Source: Stercorarius parasiticus (Eukaryota; Chordata; Aves; Charadriiformes; Stercorariidae). Taken from it: a DNA stretch of 64,000 nucleotides. Shown here one piece after another: positions 38,655 to 49,598 of this stretch. A program made the position numbers and the translations under genes. Under the pieces are notes generated by a model. It was not told where the DNA came from. It saw nothing but the letters and a program-made list of their open reading frames with translations, and searched no databases. The stretch spans positions 372,001-436,000 of the forward strand of contig VWZL01004340.1 in NCBI GenBank assembly GCA_013396915.1, read 5' to 3'. Within the stretch, counting starts at the first letter, position 1, and every line of letters begins with the position of its first letter.

Positions 38655-39205
38655 CATAGAATCATAGAATGGTTAGAGTTGGAAGGGACCTTAAAGATCA
38701 CCTAGTTCCAGCCACTCTGCCCTGGGCAGGGACACCTCCCACTAGACCAGGCTGCTCAAAGCCCCATCCAGCCTGGCCTTGAACCCCTCCAGGGATGGGG
38801 CAGCCACAGCTTCTCTGGGCAACCTGGGCCAGCGTCTCACCGCCCTCAGAGTGAAAAATTTCTTTCTGATGTCTAATCTAACTCTCCCCTCTTTCACTTT
38901 AAAACTGTTACCCCTCGTCCTATCGCTACAGTCTCTGATCAAGAGTCCCTCCCCAGCTTTCCTGGAGCCCCTTTAGGGACTGGAAGGGGTTTCGAGGTCT
39001 CCCTGGAACCTTCTCTTCTCCAGGCTGAACAACCCCAACTCTCAGTGTGTCCTCACAGCAGAGGTGCTCCAGCACTCGGATCATCTTTGTGGCCTCCTCT
39101 GGACCAGCTCCAACAGGTCCATGTCCTTCTTGTGCCGAGGACTCCAGAGCTGGACACAGCACTCCAGCTGGGGTCTCACTGGTGCAGAGATCTCGTATAA
39201 TTCCT
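38655..39205 (-). repeat. CR1 LINE 3' fragment, minus strand, next to ZXDC promoter
   Basis: The 3' end on the minus strand starts with the octamer repeat (aatcatagaatcatagaatgg at 38654-38673). The body then runs rightward with the usual CR1 3'UTR and ORF2 end (minus-strand frames read DIRKKFFTLRAVRRWPRLP). It stops about 39205, roughly 90 bases before the CpG island and about 320 bases before the first candidate ZXDC start codon. Confidence 0.92.
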
Positions 39206-39390
39206 AAATACGGAAATTATTCCAACTACGCCACTTCGACTGTTGAGTGGAGTTAAAGGTACAAGCCGCTGTGCAGCGGCTGGCTAGTGTACGACAGCCA
39301 CCGGGGCAGCCGTCCCCTGGGAGAGAGGGTCCCGAGTGGCCCCGGGCCAGCCCCTGCCCGCCCGCGCCCCGCTCCGCCCCGTCCTGCGCT

Positions 39391-39460
39391 CCGCGCTCCG
39401 GGTTTCCCCAGCGCCTCCCACGCCGCGCCCGCTCCGTAGCGCCGCGCTCCGTGTTTCCCC
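39391..39460. repeat. Duplicated GC-rich motif in ZXDC promoter
   Basis: ccgcgctccgggtttcccc (39391-39409) recurs as ccgcgctccgtgtttcccc (39442-39460), 18 of 19 bases identical, 51 bases apart. It lies upstream of both candidate ATGs, so it is promoter or 5'UTR sequence. Confidence 0.8.
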
Positions 39461-39523
39461 GCTTGCCCGCGCCGGCCCCGCCCCGCGGCTCCGGTTTCAG
39501 CCGCTGCTACAGGGACCCCCAAG

Positions 39524-42500
39524 ATGGAAACGCAGGGGCTGCCCGCCGCGGAGGCGGCCCGGGCCCGGCCCGGCGCCCAACATGGCGGCCCTGCCGCGCC
39601 GCCCGCCNNNNNNNNNNNNNNNNNNNNNNNNNNNNNNNNNNNNNNNNNNNNNNNNNNNNNNNNNNNNNNNNNNNNNNNNNNNNNNNNNNNNNNNNNNNNN
39701 NNNNNNNNNNNNNNNNNNNNNNNNNNNNNNNNNNNNNNNNNNNNNNNNNNNNNNNNNNNNNNNNNNNNNNNNNNNNNNNNNNNNNNNNNNNNNNNNNNNN
39801 NNNNNNNNNNNNNNNNNNNNNNNNNNNNTCGCCGCCGGCCTTCCCCTGCCCGGAGCCGCGCTGCGGCGAGGCCTTTCCCCGAAAGCAGCAGTTGCGGCTG
39901 CACCGCCTCTCGGCGCACGGCGGCGGGGAGGACGGCCGGGGGGCGGCGGGGTCGGCGGCGCGGCCCTTCAGCTGCCCGGTACCGGGCTGCGCCTGGTCGT
40001 TCGCCACGGCCTACAAGCTGCGGCGGCACCTGCACTCGCACGACAAGCTGCGGCCCTTCGCCTGCCCGGCGCCGGGCTGCTCTAAGCGCTTCACCACCGT
40101 CTACAACCTGCGGGCCCACAGCCGCGCCCACGAGCAGGAGGCGGCGCACAAGTGCGAGGCCTGCGGGCAGCGCTTCCCCAGCGCCGCCCGCCTCGCCGCC
40201 CACCGCCGCCGCAGCCACCTGGAGCCCGAGCGGCCCTACCGCTGCGACTTCCCCGGTAAGCCGCCGCCGGCGCTTGGTTCGCTTCCCTCCCCTTTCCGAG
40301 GTGAGGGTAGGATCCCTGCGGCTCAGTTCGCTTTTCCTCCCAGCTGCCCCTTCCGTCCCCCTCGGGTCACCCTCAGGGTCTTGAGGAAGGTCCCCCGGCT
40401 CCACGCCACCTCAGTTATAAAGAGGGAAAGTTTGGCAGCTGGAGGATGCTGAGCCTTCGCTTACACACGGCTTTGTGCTGGCATGGGGAAATGCCTTAAG
40501 TCACAGCACTGATCTTCAGCGGTGTGCCTTAAACCAGGCTGTCCGTATTTTGATTGCCCACCTTGTCTAAATAATAGTAATCCCTGGGCGTAATGTAGTT
40601 TAGGATTGTGTTGTTTGGTTTTCCTGTGTGTCAGGATGTAATATCGTGCAAAAAGGATCATGAAAGTCCCTCACTACAAGTTGGGAGGGAGAAAAGAATC
40701 CCTATTTCCTGATTCAGATTTGTATCAAACTGATGTGCTGTTTCCCTTCCTTTCCCCAGGCTGTGAAAGAACATTTATCACAGTGAGTGCGTTATTCTCC
40801 CATAACCGAGCCCACTTCAGAGAGCAAGAGCAGTTCTCCTGTTCGTTCCCTGGCTGTAACAAGCAGTATGACAAAGCCTGCCGGCTGAAAATCCACATGA
40901 GGAGTCACACAGGTATTCACAAGCATGACTTGTAGATGGAGAAGTACACAGAAGATAACATGTGGAGAGTGGACTTCAGTTTGATGGGAAAACTGAAAGT
41001 CATGAAGGGAGAAAGAGTGACATGAGTTAGTTGGTGTCAGTGAAAATGTTTGATTCTTGGCCTTCTGGGGGTGGGAGTCTACTCAATGAGCTTGCCAAAT
41101 GCGAAGTGGCTGTGGATGCGTGAAGCTGTGGCTTTTATTTTAGCATGTGAGCTCTGCTCAGAAAAATAATCCCAGCTCTATTCCCAAGTTCATAGACATT
41201 GAAAACATTGGGTAAATAGTAATATTGGTCAAAACAAATGGCTAAAAAACTCTCAGAACCTGTGGAATGTATGTACCGAGGTTTGGAGCAGCAAGAAGAT
41301 AAATTTCAACTCGAGCAAGCACTCCTGACTAGCAAGGACCACTGCTAAGCTGAAATCCAGTCTTTACTGTCCTCCATTTTCCTGGTTTCATGGCTTTACA
41401 GTGTGGGTTCTGGTTTTGTTGTTTTTTTTAAAGTATCACTTTTCTTAAGTGAAAGTTCACAGATGTGATGGAAACCAACTTCACGTACTTCACTGTATTG
41501 TATTCCACCAGCTATGAAAACAGGAAAAAACCCTTTCAGTTGTGTTTCTGTTTTGAATAATGCTGTTGTTGGTTAATGAATACTTCACTTTCAAGATAGC
41601 TCAGATTAATACAAGATGGATTGATAATTACCTGTGCTCCCTCAGGCATAGTTAAAGATGCAATGGCCTTGGGTTAAAGAAGGCTCAGATTGTACCAGAG
41701 GGAAGGGGCATCACAGTACTCTGTGGTAAATTGCAGGAGAGGGTGGTTGAATCTTATTGTCTTAAATTAATTCAATTTAAGCAGCTTTTCAGCTTTTCTA
41801 GGTTTCTGTATTAGATTATTAATGTAACCTTTCTTTTTTTAAGGTGAAAGGCCTTTTATCTGTGACTTCGAAGGTTGTGGCTGGTCTTTCACTAGTATGT
41901 CCAAGCTGCTGAGACATAAAAGGTAGCCTTTTCTGATTATGATGTCCTAAGTCACTTGCTGTTTGTTAGTTTTCTTCCAGTACTTCAGCAGCCGTGGATT
42001 TAATCATTGCTAATGGCAATTTTCTTCCCTTGTAGGAAACACGAAGATGATAGGAGGTTTATGTGCCCAGTAGAAGGCTGTGGGAAGTCATTTACAAGGG
42101 CAGAACACTTGAAAGGCCACAGTATAACTCACCTTGGTACAAAACCATTTGAGTGTCCCGTAGAAGGTATTGTTCCACTCTTGTATGTGTTAACTGGTTA
42201 TTAGTGTGCATATTGCCTGAAGATTGTGTGCCTTTTCACTTGATTCATCAGAAGTAATGAGAAGTGATCCTGGCCAACACCGTCAAGGCCACGTTTTGCT
42301 GTTGTGACGTGTCATCTCGAGTGTTCAGCGGTTCAGCGCTGTGGTAGTCCCTGCTGCTGGGATGGTGGACGGCCGTGTGAATGGTACCTGTTGTGGTCAC
42401 ATGGGAGCCTTGCTGGTGCTCCGTGGGTTTCTTCGCACTACCTCCATCACTTCAGCAGGAGTCCAGGAGCAAAGATTTTGGGTCTGGTCTGGAATATTCT

Positions 42501-45500
42501 GCTTCAAAAAGTAAAGCAGATCTGCTTGGTGATTGTTTCCTCTTTTAAATGGTTTTGCCAGCAGTCGTCATGAAGAGCTTACATTTAAGATGCTGTAGCA
42601 GGGAAAGGTCGTGCATTACACTGAATGATTTAAGAGTTTCTTGTTGTCAGAAACAGGTTGTTGAATTTCTTCAAACAGATTGTTGGCTTTCTTCTTAATT
42701 CCTTTGAATGTATGCACAGGCACTGCAAAATGGCAGATAGAGTTCTGCAGAGCTACTCTGATTTGTTTTGTTAAGATGCTAAATATGAACATCAGATTGA
42801 AGTTAGATGAAACTATAAAGCCTTGTGTATCTTCTTGCAGGTTGTTGTGCAAAATTTTCAGCACGAAGTAGTCTGTATATTCACTCCAAAAAACATCTTC
42901 AGGATGTGGACTCATTAAAGACTCGTTGCCCTGTGTCCAGCTGTAATAAATTGTTCACTTCCAAACACAGTATGAAGACGCATATGGTCAAACAGCATAA
43001 CTTCAGCCCAGGTAACGTATTTGTTTCAAGCTATAGGAGAGTCTAATGGAAAACCTAAATGTTTTATTAAGGAAAATGTGTATTTACTGATGTTGAAATC
43101 TGAGCCCCATTGGTACGAATGGCAGAATCTTCACTGTGGCTGGAGTTGCTTGTTCCCCCCTAAAAGTTTCGGTGGGACCTGTAACTGAGTATTGGGAAGT
43201 GAGACTTGAGCTTGACCTGTGTGAAATTGTGAGAAATTGCGGCTTTTTTGGATGAAGTAGAGCTTGTCTTTCTCTGTGCCATCTGTAAAATACGAGTGAG
43301 GACTAAAAGCACTTCTTTTTGCACTTTTTTTTCCACTCCTTTACAACCTAACTTAGTCTGGACTGCCTTAGTGTTATCTTTTGGCAAGTGCTTTTGTAAC
43401 TGAAATTTCTCAGTAAAGGAGTGAACTTACTTCAGTAAGCTTCTTCCCTTAAATCTGCTTTCAGGGAAGTTGGGAAGTTTTAGTAGGCTGAGAATCTAGA
43501 GTTTTAAGCTTCCTCCCTTGATCATTTGTATTTTTCCTCCCCATTGTCTGATGAAAGGTCTGTCTTATAACCAAACTCTTCTTTTCCAGATCTCCTAACT
43601 CAGCTTGAAGCAACCAGCTCCCTCACACCCAGCAGTGAACTCACTAGTCCAGGACAGAGCGATCTCAGCAACATAGACCTTGTATCCCTGTTCTCCAACG
43701 TGTCTAGTAACAATTCTGGAATTGCAACAGACATGGCGCTAGTGAACTCTGGAATTGTCACTATCGATGTTGCTTCGGTGGGCTCAACACTCGGAGGAAA
43801 CCTCCCTGTCAGTAACAATTCTTTAAGCCAGGCAGTCGATCCCTTGATACTGGTGGCTAGCAGCGATATGCCGCAGAGCCTGGACAGCTCTCTCTTGCTG
43901 GGAACCAGTGCGACAGTTCTACAGCAAAGCACTTTAAATTTGGATGATGTACAGACTGTCAATGCAGAAGCATTGGGCTCACTAGCATCTCTGTCGGTGA
44001 GGAATTCCAGTCAAGATGTGCATGGTTTGACGTCCAGCAATAATTTAACAATCGACACGGCCACTTTGACTCCTTCTAGTAGCCTCAGCAGTACCACAGT
44101 GCCTGAGTTACTAACACCAACTAAAGTGGAACGGAATTTGCTTCCTAGCTCGGACGTGGTTGGTCAACAAGAGGGCAGCAAAGTTGTGACGCAGTTTGTC
44201 TTCTCCAACCCTCCAGGGAGCTACAGCGCACAGAAGGAAATGGATCTTGGCCCAGTGACTGGCAGCTCATTTTTGGTATGCAATAGCTATATTCATGTTA
44301 CCCGTGTATGACTGAGATGCGCTTACTTTGGGGACATCCGTTGCTACTTATACCTTATAGGGAGATCTTTCTCTCAGATTTTGCAGATCATGCATTTTGG
44401 CTTTTTTTGATGAAGGATGTAGAAGGTTATGTTGAATTGAATGTTGTTAGAAGTAGATTCAGTGTGGTGGTAAGTTCTTTTAAGAAATACTGGAATTCTG
44501 GTGGGGAGAGTTAAGTGAGAACCTTCCAAGATAAGTGATTAACAAATAAGAGGCCATCTGTCTGAGGGTGAAATGGAATTTACAAGAATATGCAAGAATA
44601 GGTGGTATGTTTTGTGCATTTTGTTGCAGGGAGAGATTTGGGCTGGGAGAGTAACTGAAACATTTTCATCTCAGTCCTCATTCCCATTTTAAGTATTCTT
44701 CCCTTTCTGCTTTACTATGGTACTGCAGACTTAACTGTTTATTTACATTATAGATTTTAACAGGGTAAACATTTACTTTGTAAACACTTACGAATGTGGA
44801 GCCAGCTTCCTCCTGTTGAACTCCAGGCAAGTACGTACAGGGAATTTATTGAAACTTTAATCAGAAGAGCATGGGAACCTAGAAATCAATGTTTGCTGTG
44901 TAAAAGATAAGTGCAACTGAGAACTCATTGGTCTGTGCTGATTGTCTTTGCATTCAAAAAACTTGCATCTCTTGGCTTTTTTTTTTTTTTAATAGGAGAG
45001 CAGTGGGTCTGCGAGAACAGACTACAGAGCCATTCAGCTCGCCAAGAAAAGAAAACAAAAAGGGAATGGGAGCAGCACAGGTGAGAAGCCATTAATGTTA
45101 AGTTTAATGAAGACAATTATTTAATTATTTAGGGGGGTTGGCAGTAAAATAGCAGCAGGTATCTGAGCACATTCTTAAATATCCCATCCGGTTTATTGCT
45201 AGTTAAAATAATTATGCGTGTGGCGTACCATCTGTTACTCAGGATAATCACTTTCTGTGCAATATCAAATTCACGGTAAGTTTACAAAGAAATCGGCACC
45301 ATATGTTTCATGATTATTAACAAGACACTACCCCTTCATGTCTTCATCTGCTTTTTGTTTTCTTATTAAAACAAAAATAAAATTCAGATCACTTTGTTTT
45401 CCATTGTTTATGCTTTTGGTCTTACCTAGTGGGTTCTCTCTTAACTCAGTACAGACAACGAAAACATCAGCTGGATTTGCTTCTGTGTTTCACTTAGTAA

Positions 45501-48500
45501 CAGTGTGTATGCAGTGTTAATGGATTTATTTCTTAGTTATCTAGAAAATTCACACCTCTCTCTTAGATATTAACCATGTAGAGAGTTCTTGTGCAGGGTG
45601 AGGTTTAGATCATGATTTCAGATGTATCCCCTTTCCCTTAAGCTGTAGTTCGACTCATAGCTGTCTCATGTGAATTACACACCCTTACTTTGTCAGATCA
45701 GACGTGGTCTGTGGCTCACTAGACCTGTATGAGCTCAGGCATTTGAGTTGTGTCTGCCCTTGGGGCTGGGGTAGAATATCATACGTATCTATATAGTTTA
45801 GTTTTTCCTTCCTGTCTCTTAATACCTTCCATCTCTGAAAATCAGGGTCATAATTTTTAAGGTGAGTTAAGAGACTAGTTCTGAATTGAGCACTGTCATG
45901 TTTCTGTATTTGTAAACAGGCATACCTGCGTAAATTCTGTCTGGTTCAGCAAATCACACGGAAGGAGAAGTGCTTTATGAAGCTAGTTCTAAGTGTGCTT
46001 GTATTATCAAACATGTGCGTGTATCATCAAACATGTCTTTTGGACATTTGTTTTAAAAGATGATGTCACTTAGTCTGCACGTCTCTTAAAATGACCTGAG
46101 AAAATTCCTATTTCTGTTCCTGCTCAAGACTCCCAGTAGTCCACTTTTCACCAGGTGTTGCCTTAGTGCTATTATGTGCTTCTCAAAGTGGTCTAAAAAG
46201 TCTTGTCTTTCTAATTGGTTTAGCTAGGTTGAATGAACACTGTAGAAGGAAGTTCAGTGTTTAAAAAGATGTTATCCAAGCCTTTTATTTACTATAAATT
46301 TAAAAAACAAATAAAAAAAAACACAAACAAACCAAAACCAACCTGAAATAGCTGACAGGATTGTATCTTTACATTTATTTTGATTAAGTTTTTGGTTTTC
46401 AGCTTGTGATACAAGCAGCTAGTTCATTTTGTTTTAAACTGAAAAGTGCTTAAGGTTCTGATAGTTGTACTTCTGTAGCCTGTTCTACCTAATAGTCCTT
46501 GAAATCTTTCTGGAAATGGATGAGCTTCACTATGCGCTTTTTACAGTTTGGAAAAATTATGTACATGACTTCTCAGGAAATGAGTTGCAAAATTAAAAAT
46601 AGAAAATGCAATTCTACTTCCTAATTCCTTTTTATAACTCCACAAATACGCTGATATTTCTGTGCTGCCACGGGGGTGAGCCCTAAGCTTAGCAGTTTGT
46701 GATGTGGTTTTGATGGCATTCATATAAAAAGATGCTCAGTCAGCAGCTGGAGTTCATCAGCTGATTGCCGTCTGGCCTTTTAGCAGTTATCAGGTAGTGC
46801 TTAATTATATTGCGCCCTTCCAGGCATTTGCTGTGTAATGTAAATAACTGCAGAAAGTTGAAAAATACTAGTGGGAAACTGGCAAATTGCTTCTGACCAT
46901 CTAAGTATAAGCATTTCTCTCTTCTAGGGGCATCTGGCTCTGGTCAGAGGAAAAGCAAGGGCGGTAAAGTAAGCCCTACCAACTTTTCATCATCCAATCC
47001 TGGCAGTCGACTGGGTGGCAACATAGTTCTGCCAAACGGAGGTCTGACAATAAGGGACCCTGGCACTGGAGCCCAGTATGTGCAAATTCAGCTTCTTCAG
47101 GTAAGAGCGGAGGAGGAAAAACATGCTCATCTTCTCTGTTACCCAAACTGGCACATTTATGGAAGAATTGGACTGACTATCTGTGAACTTGGGTACTACT
47201 GCCCCTAGATGGGATCTTGAAATCTGCAGTATGTACCATGGCCATGAGGGCATTTGCCCACAGGAAGCACTTCCCTGGGAAGTTTGTATGAAACTGGCTT
47301 TACAGAGGTCTAGAAATGCCTGAAAACAGAGCTGGTTCAATCATACAACCGCTGGGGGCCCAAACGGATGCATTGTGGAAATGGGTAAGGTGTTTATATT
47401 TGGTTTAGTACTAATATTCACTCCAGCCTTGAACATACAGGCACTGAAACTGTAGGGAACAGCCTGTAAACTTAATAGGCTCAATACACTTGATGCAGGA
47501 AACACTGTGATGGAACTAAGACTTTTAGCAGACTTCCATTTTGCATGTGAGGGTTGTGATCCTTCTAGGGCTTAAGATTTTCCCAGTTTGGACAAGCAGT
47601 TATGAGCAGCAAAACAGATGCTACATTCCTGTTCCAGAGTATGGGGTAATTGTTCTTCCAAAAGGAAAGGATTAGTAGCATGCATTACTTAGGGTTTGCA
47701 TGGGAGTATGACTTTCATCCTCCAGTCTTTTTCTTTGTTGACACCCCCCCCTCCAATTCTTACATTACTCCACCTCTCATTTACAAGGTAAATGAGGCTG
47801 ACATGCAAATATTCCTGCAAAATAAAGTTTTAGCCTAAACTTCTGTTTCTCTGAACTGTTGAAATAAAGTTGAAGATTTTTTTTTTTTCTAAAAATACCT
47901 AGTCATCCATGTGGACTGATTAGTGGAGCATGGCGGGTAATAAGTTTTTGTCCGGGTGTATATCTGTATTGTATCCAGAGAGAGGGTAAGTTCATTCCAC
48001 TTTGTTCCTAAGAACGTACGGTATGGAGGAAGCAATAGGCAGAGTTCTCCCTCTGTCTAGTTTTCTGATGGGTGGAGATGTTTGTAACCTTTATGTTACG
48101 TATCAGCTTCACACAACATGATGAAAATTGTCACATATTTATGAGTGTGACATTTGTTGGAAGATGAACCATTCTTTGATTCCTTTTCAGATCTTGCCAG
48201 TTTTTGGAGTTGATTATGATAGGATAATAGGTTGAACATTGAGCTAGGTTCAGATTGAAGTGGCAGTTCTCTTTCTGCATAGCTTTGTGGATCTGGGCCT
48301 TACTAGGAAGGTGCAGTAGCTTTAGCAGATTTTTTTTAAGGTTGTGAGGCAGAGTGAAATTTGCCGTGTTGTGCTGAGATGCTTGGCGGGGGGGGTCTTG
48401 TAATCACATCATGTTTCTGCATTCACAGGATGATTCCCCAGGAGAGGGAGACTTGCCCTTTCAGCTGAGCTCTCAGTCCTCCTCGTCACATTCTCAGCTC

Positions 48501-49598
48501 ACAGTGGATTTACCTGTTCACATACTTCAGGTACAGCATGTCAGAGCCATTGGGTTTCGTTGCCTAGCTTGAAAGTGAACAAAGTTTACTGTGAACACTG
48601 GTGTTCTGCCTAATGAAAATAGCTTGTTTTCCACTGGGAGTTTAATTCCACTTAGAAGCAGTAGTCAGCGGAGAGCTGCAGCGGAGCGCTGCAAGATTTG
48701 TCTTGCATATGTTACCAACCTTTGACACGTCATAGGTGGTGGTTTTTCTTCCTCTGTTACTGAGTAATGAAAACTAAATTGTTCCTGATCCTGTCCTGAT
48801 CCCACCCACCCATTAAGTGGGTCAAGAAAGAGGATCAGAATTGATACGTAACAAGCTACAGGAAGGCTGGGAAGTAAGATCTTGGGCCTAGATTTCAGAG
48901 CGGTATCTATATGGGGATGGCAGTTTGATTAAAACGCCTGCTTGCTTTCATTTCACTACTTGCCCATGTTAACTAGTGAGTGTCGGTGGTGTTTGAATGC
49001 AGAAAGCTTCATATAACTTCCTGCGTAAATGTTTTGTTATCTGCTGTTCCGGTAAACTGCATGTTAGCAAGCAGGAGCAGCTGAGAACCGAGGAGCAATG
49101 AATGATTAGCGTGTATATAAATCACATTTGCTACTTGACCGTGTAGGGCTTTGGTTTCGACAAAGTCTGCAGTGCGGTTATTCTTACCAAGTGTGCTTCT
49201 CCTGGGTAGGAAATAAAGCTTGTGTATTTGAGAGGAGCACTTCACTATGATAAATGTTGGCCATGGTAGAGAGTTAATGGAGGAAAAGCAAATAGTCCAT
49301 TAGTAATGCTCATTTGAAGTGTTCCAAAGAAAAACTGGAGCAGCACTGTTTGAGTGGGTCCTGGAAGTAGGAAAGCTTTGGGTTTCCTCTAAACCATTCA
49401 AAGCATTTCTCTGCTCTTGGGTAAATGTCAAGGTAAATCTTACTGACAGGCGTTAAAAGCATCTAGAGGTGAAAGCACTGAACTCCTCATGCTGTCTGTT
49501 TGCTTCAACAGGAACCACACAATTCCGCTGAAGATGATGCAGGTTCTGATAACTCTCAGTTCACTGGAAGCACAATAAACTTACAGGATCTGGAATGA
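39524..49598 (+). CDS. ZXDC: ZXDC, ZXD family zinc finger protein C, 10 exons
   Basis: Nuclear C2H2 zinc-finger activator; mammalian ZXDC binds CIITA and supports MHC class II transcription. Exons: 39524(uncertain)-40255 with gap, 40760-40912, 41844-41922, 42036-42166, 42841-43011, 43590-44275, 44996-45080, 46928-47100, 48429-48530, 49512-49598 (TGA). All junctions are GT-AG and in phase. Ten tandem C2H2 fingers are visible, the family number; fingers 5, 7 and 9 are split by introns. After them comes a long Ser/Thr/Asn-rich acidic activation region, then YRAIQLAKKRKQK and the conserved C-terminal STINLQDLE. ZXDC rather than the intronless ZXDA/ZXDB copies because introns are present and UROC1 and CFAP100 flank it. 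The start is not decidable: ATGs at 39524 and 39582 both have good Kozak context, but the gap hides the frame. Confidence 0.95.
39608..39828. other. Assembly gap (221 N) inside ZXDC exon 1
   Basis: 221 consecutive N interrupt the coding part of the first ZXDC exon, in the most GC-rich part of the window. The true length is unknown (see findings); reading frame cannot be carried across it. Confidence 0.99.
39829..40255 (+). CDS. ZXDC: ZXDC exon 1, part after the gap (fingers 1-4 and start of 5)
   Basis: Encodes four complete C2H2 fingers starting FPCPEPRCGEAF, FSCPVPGCAWSF, FACPAPGCSKRF and HKCEACGQRF, then the first half of finger 5 (YRCDFPG), donor gtaagc. Finger 4 has a C-x2-C spacing, the others C-x4-C. 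Codons are extremely GC-rich compared with the following exons. Confidence 0.95.
40760..40912 (+). CDS. ZXDC: ZXDC exon 2 (finger 5 end, finger 6)
   Basis: 153 nt, acceptor ttccccag, donor gtattc. It encodes CERTFITVSALFSHNRAH, completing finger 5, then finger 6 starting FSCSFPGCNKQYDKAC and ending HMRSHTG. Confidence 0.95.
41844..41922 (+). CDS. ZXDC: ZXDC exon 3 (finger 7, first part)
   Basis: 79 nt, acceptor tttttaag, donor gtagcc. It encodes ERPFICDFEGCGWSFTSMSK then LLRHK; the final histidine of finger 7 is in the next exon. Confidence 0.94.
42036..42166 (+). CDS. ZXDC: ZXDC exon 4 (fingers 7 end, 8, 9 start)
   Basis: 131 nt, acceptor cccttgtag, donor gtattg. It encodes KHEDDRR, finger 8 (FMCPVEGCGKSF ... 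HSITH), a linker LGTKP and the start of finger 9 (FECPVEG). Confidence 0.95.
42841..43011 (+). CDS. ZXDC: ZXDC exon 5 (fingers 9 and 10)
   Basis: 171 nt, acceptor cttcttgcag, donor gtaacg. It completes finger 9 (CCAKFSARSSLYIHSKKH) and encodes finger 10 (TRCPVSSCNKLFTSKHSMK ... MVKQH), the last of the array. Confidence 0.95.
43590..44275 (+). CDS. ZXDC: ZXDC exon 6, activation region
   Basis: 686 nt, the largest exon, acceptor cttttccag, donor gtatgc. It encodes DLLTQLEATSSLTPSSELTS onward: about 229 residues rich in Ser, Thr, Asn and Leu, with few Lys/Arg, as in the mammalian ZXDC activation domain. It includes the PELLTPTKVER segment, discussed as a changed SUMO-type motif. Confidence 0.94.
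44996..45080 (+). CDS. ZXDC: ZXDC exon 7
   Basis: 85 nt, after a long T tract and acceptor aatag, donor gtgaga. It encodes ESSGSARTDYRAIQLAKKRK then QKGNGSST. ARTDYRAIQLAK is the conserved family motif; the basic KKRKQK run may be a nuclear localisation signal (inference). Confidence 0.93.
45081..46927 (+). other. ZXDC intron 7, 1.8 kb
   Basis: No gene or dispersed repeat recognised. It has an imperfect direct repeat near 45997-46039 (tcaaacatgtgcgtgtat, then catcaaacatgt) and an A/AC-rich tract near 46303-46335. The introns at 47101-48428 and 48531-49511 are likewise empty apart from short homopolymers. Confidence 0.5.
46928..47100 (+). CDS. ZXDC: ZXDC exon 8
   Basis: 173 nt, acceptor cttctag, donor gtaaga. 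It encodes GASGSGQRKSKGGKVSPTNF through QYVQIQLLQ. The VQxQLxQ end matches the mammalian protein; the middle is poorly conserved. Confidence 0.92.
48429..48530 (+). CDS. ZXDC: ZXDC exon 9
   Basis: 102 nt, phase 0 both ends, acceptor attcacag, donor gtacag. It encodes DDSPGEGDLPFQLSSQSSSS then a stretch ending LTVDLPVHILQ, the last a conserved ZXDC motif. Confidence 0.93.
49512..49598 (+). CDS. ZXDC: ZXDC terminal coding exon
   Basis: 87 nt, acceptor cttcaacag, TGA at 49596-49598. It encodes EPHNSAEDDAGSDNSQFTGS then TINLQDLE. The GSTINLQDL ending is characteristic of the ZXD family. Confidence 0.95.
   Translation, partial: EPHNSAEDDAGSDNSQFTGSTINLQDLE

Larger units (their letters stand above)
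39290..40310. promoter_or_regulatory. ZXDC: CpG island and probable ZXDC promoter
   Basis: Very GC- and CpG-rich block contrasting sharply with the AT-rich flanks, spanning the 5' flank, first exon and start of the first intron of ZXDC. It has several GC boxes (ccgccc, cccgccc) and no TATA box at a usual place, as expected for a widely expressed gene. A 221-base run of N interrupts it. Confidence 0.85.

Noticed and set aside
38655..39205. Minus-strand reading frames resembling reverse-transcriptase ORF ends as a possible host gene
   Set aside because: They are the decayed 3' end of a CR1 LINE ORF2, with the typical 3'UTR and terminal octamers. The same holds for the frames at 2328-2540 and 53345-53685.
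39253..40404. 383-codon minus-strand frame antisense to ZXDC exon 1
   Set aside because: GC-rich sequence has few stops and the N run contributes none; its composition (Arg/Ala/Gly-rich) is just the shadow of the zinc-finger exon.
39247..40452. Long plus-strand frame (401 codons) starting at ATG 39247 and running through the gap into the fingers
   Set aside because: Its start lies upstream of the CpG island core, the frame crosses 221 N of unknown true length, and it runs past the obvious donor at 40256. Only the finger-coding part is real.
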